Origin: Alphaproteobacteria bacterium AO1-B
GTDB taxonomy: Bacteria; Pseudomonadota; Alphaproteobacteria; Rhizobiales; Stappiaceae
Length of the DNA stretch: 64,000 nucleotides
Reading direction: 5' to 3'
NCBI GenBank assembly: GCA_001890945.1
Contig: MLAX01000005.1
Coordinates: 518,415 to 582,414, forward strand
The notes beneath the pieces are model-generated. The model had not been told where the DNA came from. It saw nothing but the letters and a program-made list of their open reading frames with translations, and did not search any database. Position numbers and translations under genes: made by a program. Shown here in pieces: positions 48,782 to 57,673 of the stretch (position 1 is the first letter of the stretch; each line of letters opens with the position of its first letter).

Positions 48782-49311
48782 TTAAATACACGCTTGTTTG
48801 CGATGCACCGCACAGGTTTGAAGGCTGGTTCCGTAATTCGGAAGACTTTGACATGCAATGCGGCCGTGGCCTTGTAACATGCCCGGTCTGCAATAGCACA
48901 GATGTCAAGAAGGGTTTGATGGCGCCTGCTGTGTCGACGTCGCGGAAGAAGGACGCCATGGCGGTTCCTGATATCACTGAAACTGCGCCGCCTCCTCCAA
49001 CCGCCGCGCCAGCATCCAGTTCACAGGTTCCAGCTTCTGCCAGTGACGTCAAACCGCAAGCTTCTGCGCTGATGCCTAATGATGTGCGTCAGAAAGAGAT
49101 AGTAGAGGCATTGCGGCTGGTGCGTGCCAAAATGACAGAAAATTCTGAGAATGTTGGATCTTCTTTTGCCTCCGAGGCCCGCAAGATCCACTACGGCGAA
49201 GCGGAAGAACGAAATATCTACGGTGAAACCTCACCGAAAGAAGCGATGGACCTTATCGACGAAGGAATTTCCGTTCTTCCTCTGCCTGAGCTGCCTGACG
49301 ACAAGAATTGA
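48778..49311 (+). CDS. DUF1178-family zinc-ribbon-like protein
   Basis: A 177-residue protein with the DUF1178 N-terminus MIKYTLVCDAPHRFEGWFRNSEDF followed by cysteines in LVTCPVCNSTDVKKGLMAPAV, a probable zinc-binding or redox pair with C9/C28. A proline- and alanine-rich linker occupies about 60-90. The C-terminal part has RKIHYGEAEERNIYGETSPKEAMDLIDEGI. The function is unknown. It starts at a GTG overlapping the nitrilase gene by four bases, so the two are coupled. Confidence 0.9.
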   Translation: MIKYTLVCDAPHRFEGWFRNSEDFDMQCGRGLVTCPVCNSTDVKKGLMAPAVSTSRKKDAMAVPDITETAPPPPTAAPASSSQVPASASDVKPQASALMPNDVRQKEIVEALRLVRAKMTENSENVGSSFASEARKIHYGEAEERNIYGETSPKEAMDLIDEGISVLPLPELPDDKN

Positions 49312-49350
49312 CAAAGCTGCCGGTCGCGAAACACTGTGGCCGTCAAAGGT

Positions 49351-49380
49351 GGAGAGGCAGCTGTCGCGCTGAACCTCTCC
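49351..49380. repeat. Nested hairpin between convergent DUF1178 and phasin genes
   Basis: GGAGAGG pairs with CCTCTCC, and inside it CAGC pairs with GCTG around the loop TGTCGC. It sits between two stop codons and is probably a transcript-end structure, although it has no T tract. Confidence 0.5.
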
Positions 49381-49389
49381 GAATCCTGT

Positions 49390-49884
49390 TTATGACGTTG
49401 CAGCTGTCTTCCGGCGTGCTTTCGGTTTCTCGACTTCCTGCATGCTTTCTTCGACCGCCTTGCTGAGTTCGCTCACGGTCTCCATCGCTGTTTCGTTCAA
49501 TTCTTCCGCGGCTGCAGCGTTCTCGGTGAAGCTCTCGCGCATCAAAGCGGCTTGCTTCTCAAAGTGCGCCTGATACTCGCTGGTCATTTTCGAATAGAAA
49601 GCCTGCAGTGTGGCAAAGGTTTCCTCTGGTGCCGTGCACTGGCTGAGTGATTTCGCACACTCAAAATCTTCGTGAAACCGGTGGTTTACAAAATCCATAT
49701 GGTCTTCGAATGCCTTTCCGGCATGTGTCCACATGGTTTCTCCCATTTTCTGGAAACTGGCGACGGCCTTGGCTTCCATACGGTCTTCGCGTTCGGCAAA
49801 CGCCCAGTTGGAAAACGCGGGCATTGGCCATTCCGGCATCATGCCGGTGATATCGAAACTTGTCGTATTACGTTTGGTTGGCAT
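49390..49884 (-). CDS. Phasin-like protein
   Basis: A 164-residue, mostly helical protein. The phasin pattern is seen from about residue 30: REDRMEAKAVASFQKMGETMWTHAGKAFEDHMDFVNHRFHEDFE, then PEETFATLQAFYSKMTSEYQAHFEKQAALMRESF, ending in a lysine/arginine-rich KPKARRKTAATS tail. Phasins coat polyhydroxyalkanoate granules. No PHA synthesis genes are adjacent. The start is the ATG at 49884, with GGAGGG just upstream. The leader contains a dyad (ACGCCGGC at 49918 and GCCGGCGT at 49942). Confidence 0.75.
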   Translation of the reverse strand: MPTKRNTTSFDITGMMPEWPMPAFSNWAFAEREDRMEAKAVASFQKMGETMWTHAGKAFEDHMDFVNHRFHEDFECAKSLSQCTAPEETFATLQAFYSKMTSEYQAHFEKQAALMRESFTENAAAAEELNETAMETVSELSKAVEESMQEVEKPKARRKTAATS

Positions 49885-50089
49885 TGGACCCTCCGCTTGA
49901 AAATGGCTGTTCCGCGAACGCCGGCGGGGGAAGTTTTTTAAGCCGGCGTCAGTTCCGGTTCGTGGACACTGCAATCTTCGCAGCGCCAAAACATTTTCTG
50001 ACCTTACGGCAGATATGCGGCCTAACTTTGATGCAGGTCAATTTTTCACTGCGGCATTTTGGACACTAAGCAAAGGCCGGAACCGGTTC

Positions 50090-50785
50090 TCAGGCATCGT
50101 TTAAGAAGTTGCGCAGTACGCCGGTCACTTCATCCGGTTTTTCCAACGTGGAAAGATGTCCGCTACCTTCGATAATGGCCAGGCCGCTGTTCGGAATGAG
50201 CGAGTGTATTTCCTGCGCTAGCTCAGGAGGCGTTAGGGTATCGCCATCTCCGACCAGAACGAGCGAAGGACAGGATATCTCATGAAGCCGTGGCCGTGCA
50301 TCGGGTCGATGGATCAGCGCTGTCTGTTGGCGAATAAAGGCTTCTGGACCAGTGTCTGATGCCATCTCGACAACGATTTGTTTGAGATCGTGGTCGTCTT
50401 GCCGTCTCTCGTGGACAAATCCGGGAAAGAGCAGTTCAGGAACCTTTTCAAAGCTTCGTTCCCTGGTCAGTCTGATCAGGAACTCGCGCCGCTCTGTTTG
50501 TTCCGCAGTATCCGCACGCGCATTCGTGTCCAGTAGCGCGAGCTTGCCGACCCGCTCCGGTGCCTCGCGCATGATTTCCATGGCGATATAACCGCCCATG
50601 GACAGGCCAATCAGAGAGAACCGCTCGGGCGCTTGTTTCAAGATGTCGGCCGCGATGGCTTCAATCCTGTCATGCTCGCGGTGATTGGCCACCATGATCG
50701 GACGGTCCGCGAACGCAACGATTTGTGGTGCGTACAGGGCTTCGGTGCACAGAAGACCCGGGACAAACAGAATCGGATCGCTCAT
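50090..50785 (-). CDS. Alpha/beta-fold hydrolase next to ubiG
   Basis: A 231-residue hydrolase with FVPGLLCTEALY near the start, the nucleophile elbow IGLSMGGYIAME near residues 72-83, an acid position in VGDGDTLTPPEL near 185 and a histidine in GSGHLSTLEKP near 213. It belongs to the broad MhpC/PcaD-like group; the substrate is unknown. Its ATG overlaps the ubiG stop by one base, so it is co-translated with ubiG. A role in quinone metabolism is not implied by sequence. Confidence 0.85.
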   Translation of the reverse strand: MSDPILFVPGLLCTEALYAPQIVAFADRPIMVANHREHDRIEAIAADILKQAPERFSLIGLSMGGYIAMEIMREAPERVGKLALLDTNARADTAEQTERREFLIRLTRERSFEKVPELLFPGFVHERRQDDHDLKQIVVEMASDTGPEAFIRQQTALIHRPDARPRLHEISCPSLVLVGDGDTLTPPELAQEIHSLIPNSGLAIIEGSGHLSTLEKPDEVTGVLRNFLNDA

Positions 50786-51546
50786 CAGGACGCCTTGGGC
50801 CGTTCTGCGAGCAGCATGTAGTTGACGTCCATATCGCGCGAACGGGCCCAGGTGTCGGTGATGGGGTTAAAACTCACACCGGACCGGTCAATGATGGTCA
50901 GGCCTGCTGCGTTGAGAGGAGATTCGATTTCGGACGGTTTGACCAGTTTTTCGTAGGAATGTGTGCCCTTCGGCAGCCAACGCAAAACGTACTCCGCCCC
51001 CACAATCGCCAGAGCATAAGCCTTTAAAGTCCGGTTGATTGTCGCAACGAACATGAGGCCACCTGGGCGGACCATCTGGCTCGTCGCGTTCAAGAAAAGC
51101 GGGACATCGGCGACGTGTTCAACGACTTCCATGTTCAGAACGACGTCGAATGTTTCGCCGGCCTCGGCCAGCGCTTCCGCTGTTTCTGCGCGGTAATCGA
51201 TGTCCAAGCCCGAGGATTGCATGTGGAGTTTTGCAACCTCAATGTTGGTTTCAGAGGCATCTGCGCCGACGACATCGGCTCCGAGCCGGGCCATCGGTTC
51301 GCTCAAGAGGCCTCCGCCACATCCAATGTCCAGAAATCTTAGGCCCTTAAACGCGTCCGGAGAGTTTGGATCTCGGTCGAATTGACGGCAGACCTCCTGT
51401 TTGATGTAGGACAGCCGTACCGGGTTGAATTTATGCAGTGGTTTGAATTTGCCGGTCGGATCCCACCATTGATCGGCCAACGCTGAAAACCGGGCAACTT
51501 CATCACTGTCGATCGTTCCGTTGGTTTTTTGTGCCGTATTTGTCAT
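50785..51546 (-). CDS. ubiG: 3-demethylubiquinol/2-polyprenyl-6-hydroxyphenol O-methyltransferase
   Basis: A 253-residue UbiG. It has FSALADQWWDPTGKFKPLHKFNPVRLSYI near residues 20-48, the SAM motif LDIGCGGGLLSEPMARLGADVVGADAS near 72-98, VLNMEVVEHVADVPLFL near 138 and the C-terminal LPKGTHSYEKLVKPSEIE. It methylates ubiquinone precursors. The ATG at 51546 has AAGGG seven bases upstream. A strong hairpin sits just before that ribosome site. The gene is divergent from lysC across 191 bp. Confidence 0.94.
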   Translation of the reverse strand: MTNTAQKTNGTIDSDEVARFSALADQWWDPTGKFKPLHKFNPVRLSYIKQEVCRQFDRDPNSPDAFKGLRFLDIGCGGGLLSEPMARLGADVVGADASETNIEVAKLHMQSSGLDIDYRAETAEALAEAGETFDVVLNMEVVEHVADVPLFLNATSQMVRPGGLMFVATINRTLKAYALAIVGAEYVLRWLPKGTHSYEKLVKPSEIESPLNAAGLTIIDRSGVSFNPITDTWARSRDMDVNYMLLAERPKAS

Positions 51547-51561
51547 CTGAAGACCCTTCAT

Positions 51562-51586
51562 CGGAGTGGCGGAGAGCGCCACTCCG
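51562..51586 (-). promoter_or_regulatory. Hairpin in the ubiG leader
   Basis: CGGAGTGGCG and CGCCACTCCG form a perfect 10-bp stem with a 5-base loop. It ends 15 bases before the ubiG ATG, immediately upstream of its AAGGG ribosome site. No T run follows, so it looks more like a leader structure than a terminator. Confidence 0.6.
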
Positions 51587-51737
51587 TAATTTTCAAAAGT
51601 GTTCTCTGTCGTTCCAAGGTCGCAGCCTATTTGTCAAGCCAACCTGTTGCAGCATCGCGACGCACCCTGTATGCATGTCCGCCGATCCAACAGGCGCGAC
51701 CGGCGCCCCGGGAAGTCATAACTAGAATACGAGTGGT

Positions 51738-52988
51738 ATGGCCCGACTGGTTTTAAAATTTGGCGGGACATCGGTTGCTGACCTCGATCGCATCCGCAAT
51801 GTCGCACGCCACGTCAAACGGGAAGTGGACGCAGGTCACCAGGTCGCTGTCGTTGTGTCAGCAATGTCCGGGCAGACCAACAAGCTGGTTCAGTTCTGCC
51901 GTGACGCTTCACCGCTGCATGATGCCCGCGAGTATGACGCGGTCGTTGCTTCAGGCGAACAGGTGACATCTGGCCTCCTGGCCATTGTCCTGCAGGACAT
52001 GGGCGTCAATGCACGCTCCTGGCAGGGGTGGCAGGTTCCGATCAAGACGGACGAAAATCACGGTGCCGCGCGCATTCGTGAGATCGATGGTGCGTTTTTA
52101 ACCGAGCGGCTTGAGCAAGGGCAGGTGGCTGTTCTCGCCGGCTTTCAGGGCATTTCGCCGGACAATCGGATTTCGACGCTTGGCCGGGGCGGTTCCGACA
52201 CCAGCGCGGTTGCGATCGCAGCGGCCATCAAGGCTGACCGGTGTGATATCTATACAGATGTTGACGGGGTCTACACGACCGACCCGCGGATCGTCCCGCA
52301 GGCACAACGCCTTGACCGCGTCTCGTTTGAAGAAATGCTCGAAATGGCGTCTCTTGGAGCGAAGGTTCTTCAGGTGCGGTCGGTTGAAATGGCCATGGTG
52401 CACGGCGTTCGCACCTTCGTGCGGTCAAGCTTTGATGACCCGGATGCGCCGCAGACTGGCCAGGACGGCCTTCCGGTAGGTACTCTTATTTGCGACGAGG
52501 ATGAACTCGTGGAACAGCAGGTTGTCACCGGCATTGCATATGCCAAGGACGAAGCTCAGATCTCTATCCGTGACGTGGCGGACAAGCCGGGGGTCGCTCA
52601 ATCCGTTTTCGGCCCATTGGCGGATGCCAGCATCAATGTGGACATGATCGTTCAGAACATCTCTCCCGATGGCAAGACGACTGACATCACGTTCACGGTT
52701 CCTGAAGCGGATTTCGCTCGGGCGAAAAAAGTTTTGGAAGACAATCGCGATGAGATCGGTTTCCAAAACCTCGAGGGCGCAGCTGATGTGGTTAAAGTGT
52801 CCGTCATCGGCATTGGAATGCGGTCTCATGCCGGCGTCGCAGCCCAGTGCTTTAGCGGTTTGGCCAGCAAGGGCATCAACATCCGCGCGATTACGACCTC
52901 GGAAATCAAGATTTCCGTTCTTATCGATTCTGCCTATGCGGAACTTGCAGTCCGGACTCTCCATTCGCTATACGGTTTGGACGGATAA
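51738..52988 (+). CDS. lysC: Aspartate kinase
   Basis: A 416-residue aspartokinase. The kinase domain opens with LVLKFGGTSVADLDRIRNVA and contains LGRGGSDTSAVAIAAAI and CDIYTDVDGVYTTDPRIV near residues 150-185. Two C-terminal ACT domains cover about 265-410 (ISIRDVADKPGVAQSVFGPLADASINVDMI and VSVIGIGMRSHAGVAAQCF) and are expected to bind lysine or threonine for feedback control. It performs the first step of the lysine, threonine and methionine pathway. ptsP follows 69 bp later. Confidence 0.95.
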   Translation: MARLVLKFGGTSVADLDRIRNVARHVKREVDAGHQVAVVVSAMSGQTNKLVQFCRDASPLHDAREYDAVVASGEQVTSGLLAIVLQDMGVNARSWQGWQVPIKTDENHGAARIREIDGAFLTERLEQGQVAVLAGFQGISPDNRISTLGRGGSDTSAVAIAAAIKADRCDIYTDVDGVYTTDPRIVPQAQRLDRVSFEEMLEMASLGAKVLQVRSVEMAMVHGVRTFVRSSFDDPDAPQTGQDGLPVGTLICDEDELVEQQVVTGIAYAKDEAQISIRDVADKPGVAQSVFGPLADASINVDMIVQNISPDGKTTDITFTVPEADFARAKKVLEDNRDEIGFQNLEGAADVVKVSVIGIGMRSHAGVAAQCFSGLASKGINIRAITTSEIKISVLIDSAYAELAVRTLHSLYGLDG

Positions 52989-53057
52989 GAATCCGTGAGT
53001 CTGGTTTCGGCGTAGTCGAGACCGGGTTTTTGCTTAGCGGGATTACTCGGGGGCGGA

Positions 53058-55325
53058 ATGCGCAGCAACCTAGCAGGACCGCGCCTATTGCTCCGCCGGC
53101 TCCGGGAAGTCATGGCGGAGCCCATCAAGGCGCAGGAGCGTCTCGACAAGATCGTTGTTTTGATCGCGTCGAACGTCGTTGCCGAAGTGTGTTCCGTTTA
53201 TATTTTGCGCGCCGATGGGGTTCTTGAACTTTACGCCACCGAGGGCCTGAAGCGCGAAGCTGTTCACAATGCTTCATTGCGCGTTGGGGAAGGCCTGGTT
53301 GGTCTGATTGCGGCAGAGGCCCGTCCCCTTAATCTCCCAAATGCAAGTGCGCATCCCGGCTTCGCCTATTTGCCGGAAACCGGGGAAGAAGCTTACAATT
53401 CCTTCCTCGGCGTGCCGATCTTGCGGGCAGGGCGGACGCTTGGGGTTCTCGTTGTCCAGAACCAGTCTCACCGCACCTATCTCGAAGACGAGGTCGAAGC
53501 CCTTCAGACTACAGCCATGGTCATCGCGGAGATGGTTGCGGCCGGAGAGCTTGAAGCGATTTCACAGAAGGCAACGGGGTTGGATATGTCCCGGCCGATC
53601 GCCTCGTCAGGCGTTGGTTTGGCCGAAGGTGTCGGCTTGGGCCACGTGGTTCTTCATGAGCCGAGAGTTGTTGTCACCAATCTCATCTCAGAAGATGCAG
53701 ACAAGGAAAAGCAACGGCTTGACGGTGCAATCAATCGTCTGAGGCTATCGATTGACGACCTTTTGGCCAGCGGTGAAATCGCTGCGACCGGCGAGCATCG
53801 CGAAGTGCTGGAAGCCTATCGCATGTTTGCCTACGACCGCGGCTGGATCCGGAAGATTGAAGAAGCGATCAAAAACGGTCTGACGGCGGAAGCCGCCGTT
53901 GAAAAGGTGCAGAGCGACACGCGTGCCCGGATGTTGCGGCAGACAGACCCGTACCTGCGCGAGCGCCTGCATGATCTTGACGATCTTGCGCATCGGTTGA
54001 TCCGCGAATTGATGGGCCGCGAGCACGGCCCCGGGATCGACGAGCTGCCGCAGGATGCCATCATCATCGGCCGGAACATGGGCGCTGCCGAGCTATTGGA
54101 TTATGGCCGCGACCGGATCAGGGGACTCGTTCTTGAAGAAGGTGGTCCAACCAGCCACGTGACAATTGTCGCAAGAGCGCTCGGCATTCCAGCTGTCGGT
54201 TTGGTCGACGATATTGTCAGCCTCGCCGATGGCGGCGATGCAATTATCGTTGACGGGGACACGGGCGAGGTTCATCTGCGCCCGGCTGCGGATCTTGAAA
54301 ATGCGTATGCAGAAAAAGTCCGCTTCCGCGCCCGGCGACAGGCTCAATACCGGCGGTTGCGCAACAAACCGTCGGTCACCAAAGACGGCGTTGAAGTCGC
54401 CCTTCAAATGAATGCGGGCCTCCTGGTGGATCTGCCGCATCTGGAAGAGGCCGGTGCAGCCGGAATTGGGCTGTTTCGGACAGAACTCCAATTCATGGTG
54501 GCCTCGTCGTTTCCCAGGATGCGGGATCAGCAAGCCCAATATACTCAAATTCTGGATGCATCCGGCGGCAAGCCGGTCACGTTCCGATCGCTGGATATTG
54601 GCGGCGACAAGGTTCTCCCGTATCTCCGGTCTATTTTGGAGGAAAACCCGGCGATGGGCTGGCGTGCCCTGCGGCTCGGGCTCGACCGGCCCGGCCTGCT
54701 ACGCACGCAGATCCGGGCCCTGCTGCACGCGGCGGCTGGGCGCGATTTGAAACTGATGTTTCCAATGGTTGTGGAAGTCGATGAATTCCTTCAGGCCCGC
54801 GGATTGGTCGAGAAAGAACTGAAACACCTGCGCCGTCACGGGCACCCGGTGCCGGAAACCATCCGTCTTGGAGTGATGGTAGAAGTGCCATCCCTTCTGT
54901 TCCAGCTTGAAGAACTGCTGGGCCATGTGGACTTTATTTCCGTCGGCTCCAACGATCTGTTCCAGTTCTTTTGCGCGGTAGACCGCGGCAACACTCGCGT
55001 TGCAGATCGTTTTGATCCCTTAAGCCCTCCATTCCTGAGGGCCTTGAAACAAATTGTGGATGCGGCAGATAAAGCGCATGTACCGGTGACACTGTGCGGC
55101 GAAATGGCTGGTAATCCGTTAGCGGCCATGGCACTGATCGGGCTCGGATATCGAAACTTGTCGATGTCGCCCGCATCCCTGGGGCCTGTCAAAGCCATGC
55201 TTCGGACTTTGGATGCCGGCAGATTGAGCGCGCGGCTGCTGTCAAGAATGGAGCCTGGGCATCGCGATAGCGATATACGGGCATTTTTGACCCGCTTTGC
55301 CGAAGAAATGGATGTTGCGCTTTAG
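53058..55325 (+). CDS. ptsP: Nitrogen-PTS enzyme I (PTSNtr EI)
   Basis: A 755-residue PtsP. An N-terminal GAF domain covers about residues 20-165. The PEP-utilising N-terminal domain follows. The phosphohistidine segment EEGGPTSHVTIVARALGIPAVG lies near 360-380, and the C-terminal PEP-binding domain has LFRTELQFM, SLDIGGDKVLPYL, GVMVEVPSLLFQLEELL and a cysteine-containing VTLCGEMAG near 685. It feeds phosphate from PEP to NPr and EIIA-Ntr for nutrient control, with the GAF domain sensing a metabolite such as glutamine. The lysC-ptsP-prfA-prmC order is common in alphaproteobacteria. Confidence 0.94.
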   Translation: MRSNLAGPRLLLRRLREVMAEPIKAQERLDKIVVLIASNVVAEVCSVYILRADGVLELYATEGLKREAVHNASLRVGEGLVGLIAAEARPLNLPNASAHPGFAYLPETGEEAYNSFLGVPILRAGRTLGVLVVQNQSHRTYLEDEVEALQTTAMVIAEMVAAGELEAISQKATGLDMSRPIASSGVGLAEGVGLGHVVLHEPRVVVTNLISEDADKEKQRLDGAINRLRLSIDDLLASGEIAATGEHREVLEAYRMFAYDRGWIRKIEEAIKNGLTAEAAVEKVQSDTRARMLRQTDPYLRERLHDLDDLAHRLIRELMGREHGPGIDELPQDAIIIGRNMGAAELLDYGRDRIRGLVLEEGGPTSHVTIVARALGIPAVGLVDDIVSLADGGDAIIVDGDTGEVHLRPAADLENAYAEKVRFRARRQAQYRRLRNKPSVTKDGVEVALQMNAGLLVDLPHLEEAGAAGIGLFRTELQFMVASSFPRMRDQQAQYTQILDASGGKPVTFRSLDIGGDKVLPYLRSILEENPAMGWRALRLGLDRPGLLRTQIRALLHAAAGRDLKLMFPMVVEVDEFLQARGLVEKELKHLRRHGHPVPETIRLGVMVEVPSLLFQLEELLGHVDFISVGSNDLFQFFCAVDRGNTRVADRFDPLSPPFLRALKQIVDAADKAHVPVTLCGEMAGNPLAAMALIGLGYRNLSMSPASLGPVKAMLRTLDAGRLSARLLSRMEPGHRDSDIRAFLTRFAEEMDVAL

Positions 55326-55378
55326 CAGCTTGCCGAACCTAGCCACCCCATTTTGGGAATTCAGGAGACACAGCGCGT

Positions 55379-56452
55379 ATGCTGGCGCGTCACAAACTCG
55401 ATAACCTGCTCGACCGCTTTGCCGAACTTGAACACATGATGTCCGCCAATCCAGACCCGGCATCTTATGTGAAACTGTCCCGTGAATATGCGGGGCTTGA
55501 GCCTTTGGTCCTAAAGATCCGGGCCTTGGTCAAGGCAGAGGAAGACCTGAAGGGTGCTGAAGATCTGATCGAAGATCCGGCTACCGATCCTGAGATGCGG
55601 GAACTTGCGGAACTTGAACGGGACGAACTCTCCGAGAACCTTGAGCTTTTGACGCAGGATGTCCGCATCGGTTTGCTACCCAAGGATGAAGCCGACACCA
55701 ACGATGCGATTTTGGAAGTCCGTGCTGGTACCGGAGGGGATGAGGCCGCGCTTTTTGCCGGTGATTTGTTCCGGATGTATCAGCGCTACGCCGAATTGCG
55801 CGGATGGAAAGTTGAAATTCTCTCCGCCAGTGAAGGTGAGGTTGGGGGCTTCAAGGAAGTCATTGCTTCCGTTTCCGGGGAAAATGTTTTTGCCCGGCTG
55901 AAATTCGAATCTGGGGTTCACCGCGTTCAACGGGTGCCTGCAACCGAATCCGGCGGGCGGATTCACACCTCCGCTGCTACTGTTGCGGTTCTTCCTCAAG
56001 CGGAAAACGTTGATATCGATGTTCAGGATAGCGATTTAAGGATCGATACCTTCCGGGCGTCCGGTGCGGGCGGCCAGCACGTCAACACGACGGATTCTGC
56101 GGTCCGCATAACGCACATCCCGACCGGGATCGTTGTCGCGGTTCAGGACGAACGTTCGCAGCACAAAAACAAGGCGCGGGCGATGCAGCTACTGCGCGCC
56201 CGGATCTATGATGAGGAGCGGGAGCGGGCTGCGAGCGAGCGCACCGAGGCGCGCCGTTTGCAAGTTGGGTCCGGGGACCGTTCAGAGCGCATCCGCACCT
56301 ACAATTTCCCGCAAGGCCGGGTCACCGATCACCGGATTGGATTGACGCTCTATAAGCTTGATCAGATCATCGCCGGAGAAAGCCTTGATGAGGTGATCGA
56401 AGCCTTGATCCTGGATTACCAGGCAAACCTTTTGGCGTCGGAAGAAGCCTGA
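55379..56452 (+). CDS. prfA: Peptide chain release factor 1
   Basis: A 357-residue class I release factor. GTGGDEAALFAGDLFRMYQRYA lies near residues 117-138. The tripeptide-discriminating region lies near 184-195. The catalytic GGQ is in ASGAGGQHVNTTDSAVRITHIPTG near 225-248, followed by QDERSQHKNKARAMQLLRARI. It ends translation at UAA and UAG. prmC, which methylates its GGQ glutamine, follows 16 bp later, so the two are co-expressed. Confidence 0.97.
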   Translation: MLARHKLDNLLDRFAELEHMMSANPDPASYVKLSREYAGLEPLVLKIRALVKAEEDLKGAEDLIEDPATDPEMRELAELERDELSENLELLTQDVRIGLLPKDEADTNDAILEVRAGTGGDEAALFAGDLFRMYQRYAELRGWKVEILSASEGEVGGFKEVIASVSGENVFARLKFESGVHRVQRVPATESGGRIHTSAATVAVLPQAENVDIDVQDSDLRIDTFRASGAGGQHVNTTDSAVRITHIPTGIVVAVQDERSQHKNKARAMQLLRARIYDEERERAASERTEARRLQVGSGDRSERIRTYNFPQGRVTDHRIGLTLYKLDQIIAGESLDEVIEALILDYQANLLASEEA

Positions 56453-56468
56453 TTCAAGAAGGCAGCTC

Positions 56469-57311
56469 ATGAAAACCGGGGCGCTTTATCGCCAGATCCG
56501 CGATCAGTTCCGTAGCGGCAAACTGGAAACACCGGAACTGGATGCGAAACTCTTGGTCAGCGCCGCTTTGCGGATATCTGTCTCAGAGTTGTTGCTCAGC
56601 GAAAGCGAGGAGGTCCCGGATGCAGCAGCTGGTATCGCGTTGGAGTACGCAACGCAGCGGCTGAACGGAAAACCGGTTGGCCGGATACTTGGAGAACGTG
56701 AGTTCTACGGCCGGACCTTCCGGCTAAATCATGCGACCCTTGAGCCGCGTCCGGACACGGAAACCCTGATTGAAACTGTCCTGAAGGACTGTGATCCGGT
56801 CCGGCCGCTGACAATGTGTGACATTGGGACGGGAACAGGGGCCATCGCTGTGACCTTACTTGCCGAGTTGTCGAAAGCGATCATGGTTGCGGTCGACATC
56901 TCAGAAGCTGCGCTGGGCTGTGCAGCGAGCAATGCCGATAAACATGGGGTTGGTGACCGCTTTCTTCCCATTCGTGGTGACTATGCAGCCGCGTTGCAGC
57001 ACGGATTTGACTGGGTGATAAGCAATCCCCCCTACATCCGCACGCCGGTTTTGAGTGAACTTTCCAAGGATGTGCTGCAGCACGATCCGATTCTTGCCTT
57101 GGATGGCGGCGCAGACGGCCTGCAAGCCTATCGGCAGATCGTTTCGCAGGCGGCTTCCATTTTGGTGCCGGGTGGGCGAATAGCTTTGGAAATAGGCTAT
57201 GATCAGGGCGAAGAGTTGAAAAACCAGCTGCGTCATCATGGCTTTGAGGCAATTGATATCATTCAGGATCTTGGTGGGCGTGACCGGGTTGCAACAGCTC
57301 GCCGGGTTTAA
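56469..57311 (+). CDS. prmC: Release-factor glutamine methyltransferase
   Basis: A 280-residue PrmC. The N-terminal helical domain binds the release factor. The SAM motif is MCDIGTGTGAIAVTLLAEL near residues 118-136, and the substrate-glutamine motif is WVISNPPYIRTPVLSELSKDV near 181-201. It methylates the GGQ glutamine of RF1 and RF2. It directly follows prfA, which supports the assignment. Confidence 0.95.
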   Translation: MKTGALYRQIRDQFRSGKLETPELDAKLLVSAALRISVSELLLSESEEVPDAAAGIALEYATQRLNGKPVGRILGEREFYGRTFRLNHATLEPRPDTETLIETVLKDCDPVRPLTMCDIGTGTGAIAVTLLAELSKAIMVAVDISEAALGCAASNADKHGVGDRFLPIRGDYAAALQHGFDWVISNPPYIRTPVLSELSKDVLQHDPILALDGGADGLQAYRQIVSQAASILVPGGRIALEIGYDQGEELKNQLRHHGFEAIDIIQDLGGRDRVATARRV

Positions 57312-57673
57312 TGATCATGATTTAATCTTGCTGCGAAAAAGCACTTGGAAATCGTAGCGGAACGGGGTACGTTCGGCTTGCCGAGACCGGAGATGTGATA
57401 AGCGTTTAAGCGGGGCATACGCATCCGGCAACTTCACAAAATGTGCTGACTTGCGCAGTGAATGTAGTTGTCAATCGGGCTAACCGGTTTTTGGACTGTC
57501 GGAGAAAAAGACATGGGCACTGGCTTTCAGCCGGGCTTCTAGCGTCTGACTTTTCATTGACAGCTGCAGGCCATCACGGGTTGGTTTCGGCGCGTATTTC
57601 GTATCGGTTTAAAGATATTCCGATGTTTGGTCGGCCATGGGCTGACCGCCGTTCCTTAAGAGAAAACGGCAGG
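57312..57673. other. 362-bp gap before the DUF4167 gene
   Basis: No protein gene is supported here; the long open frame starting at 57443 lacks a ribosome site and a family-like N-terminus. A short hairpin, GGTCGGCC and GGCTGACC around ATG, lies at 57629-57647, about 26 bp before the likely start codon. The rest probably holds the promoter, but I cannot place its elements. Confidence 0.45.

Noticed and set aside
57443..57673. N-terminal extension of the DUF4167 frame
   Set aside because: The added 77 residues do not resemble the family, whose members begin with an MRPG-like start as at 57674.
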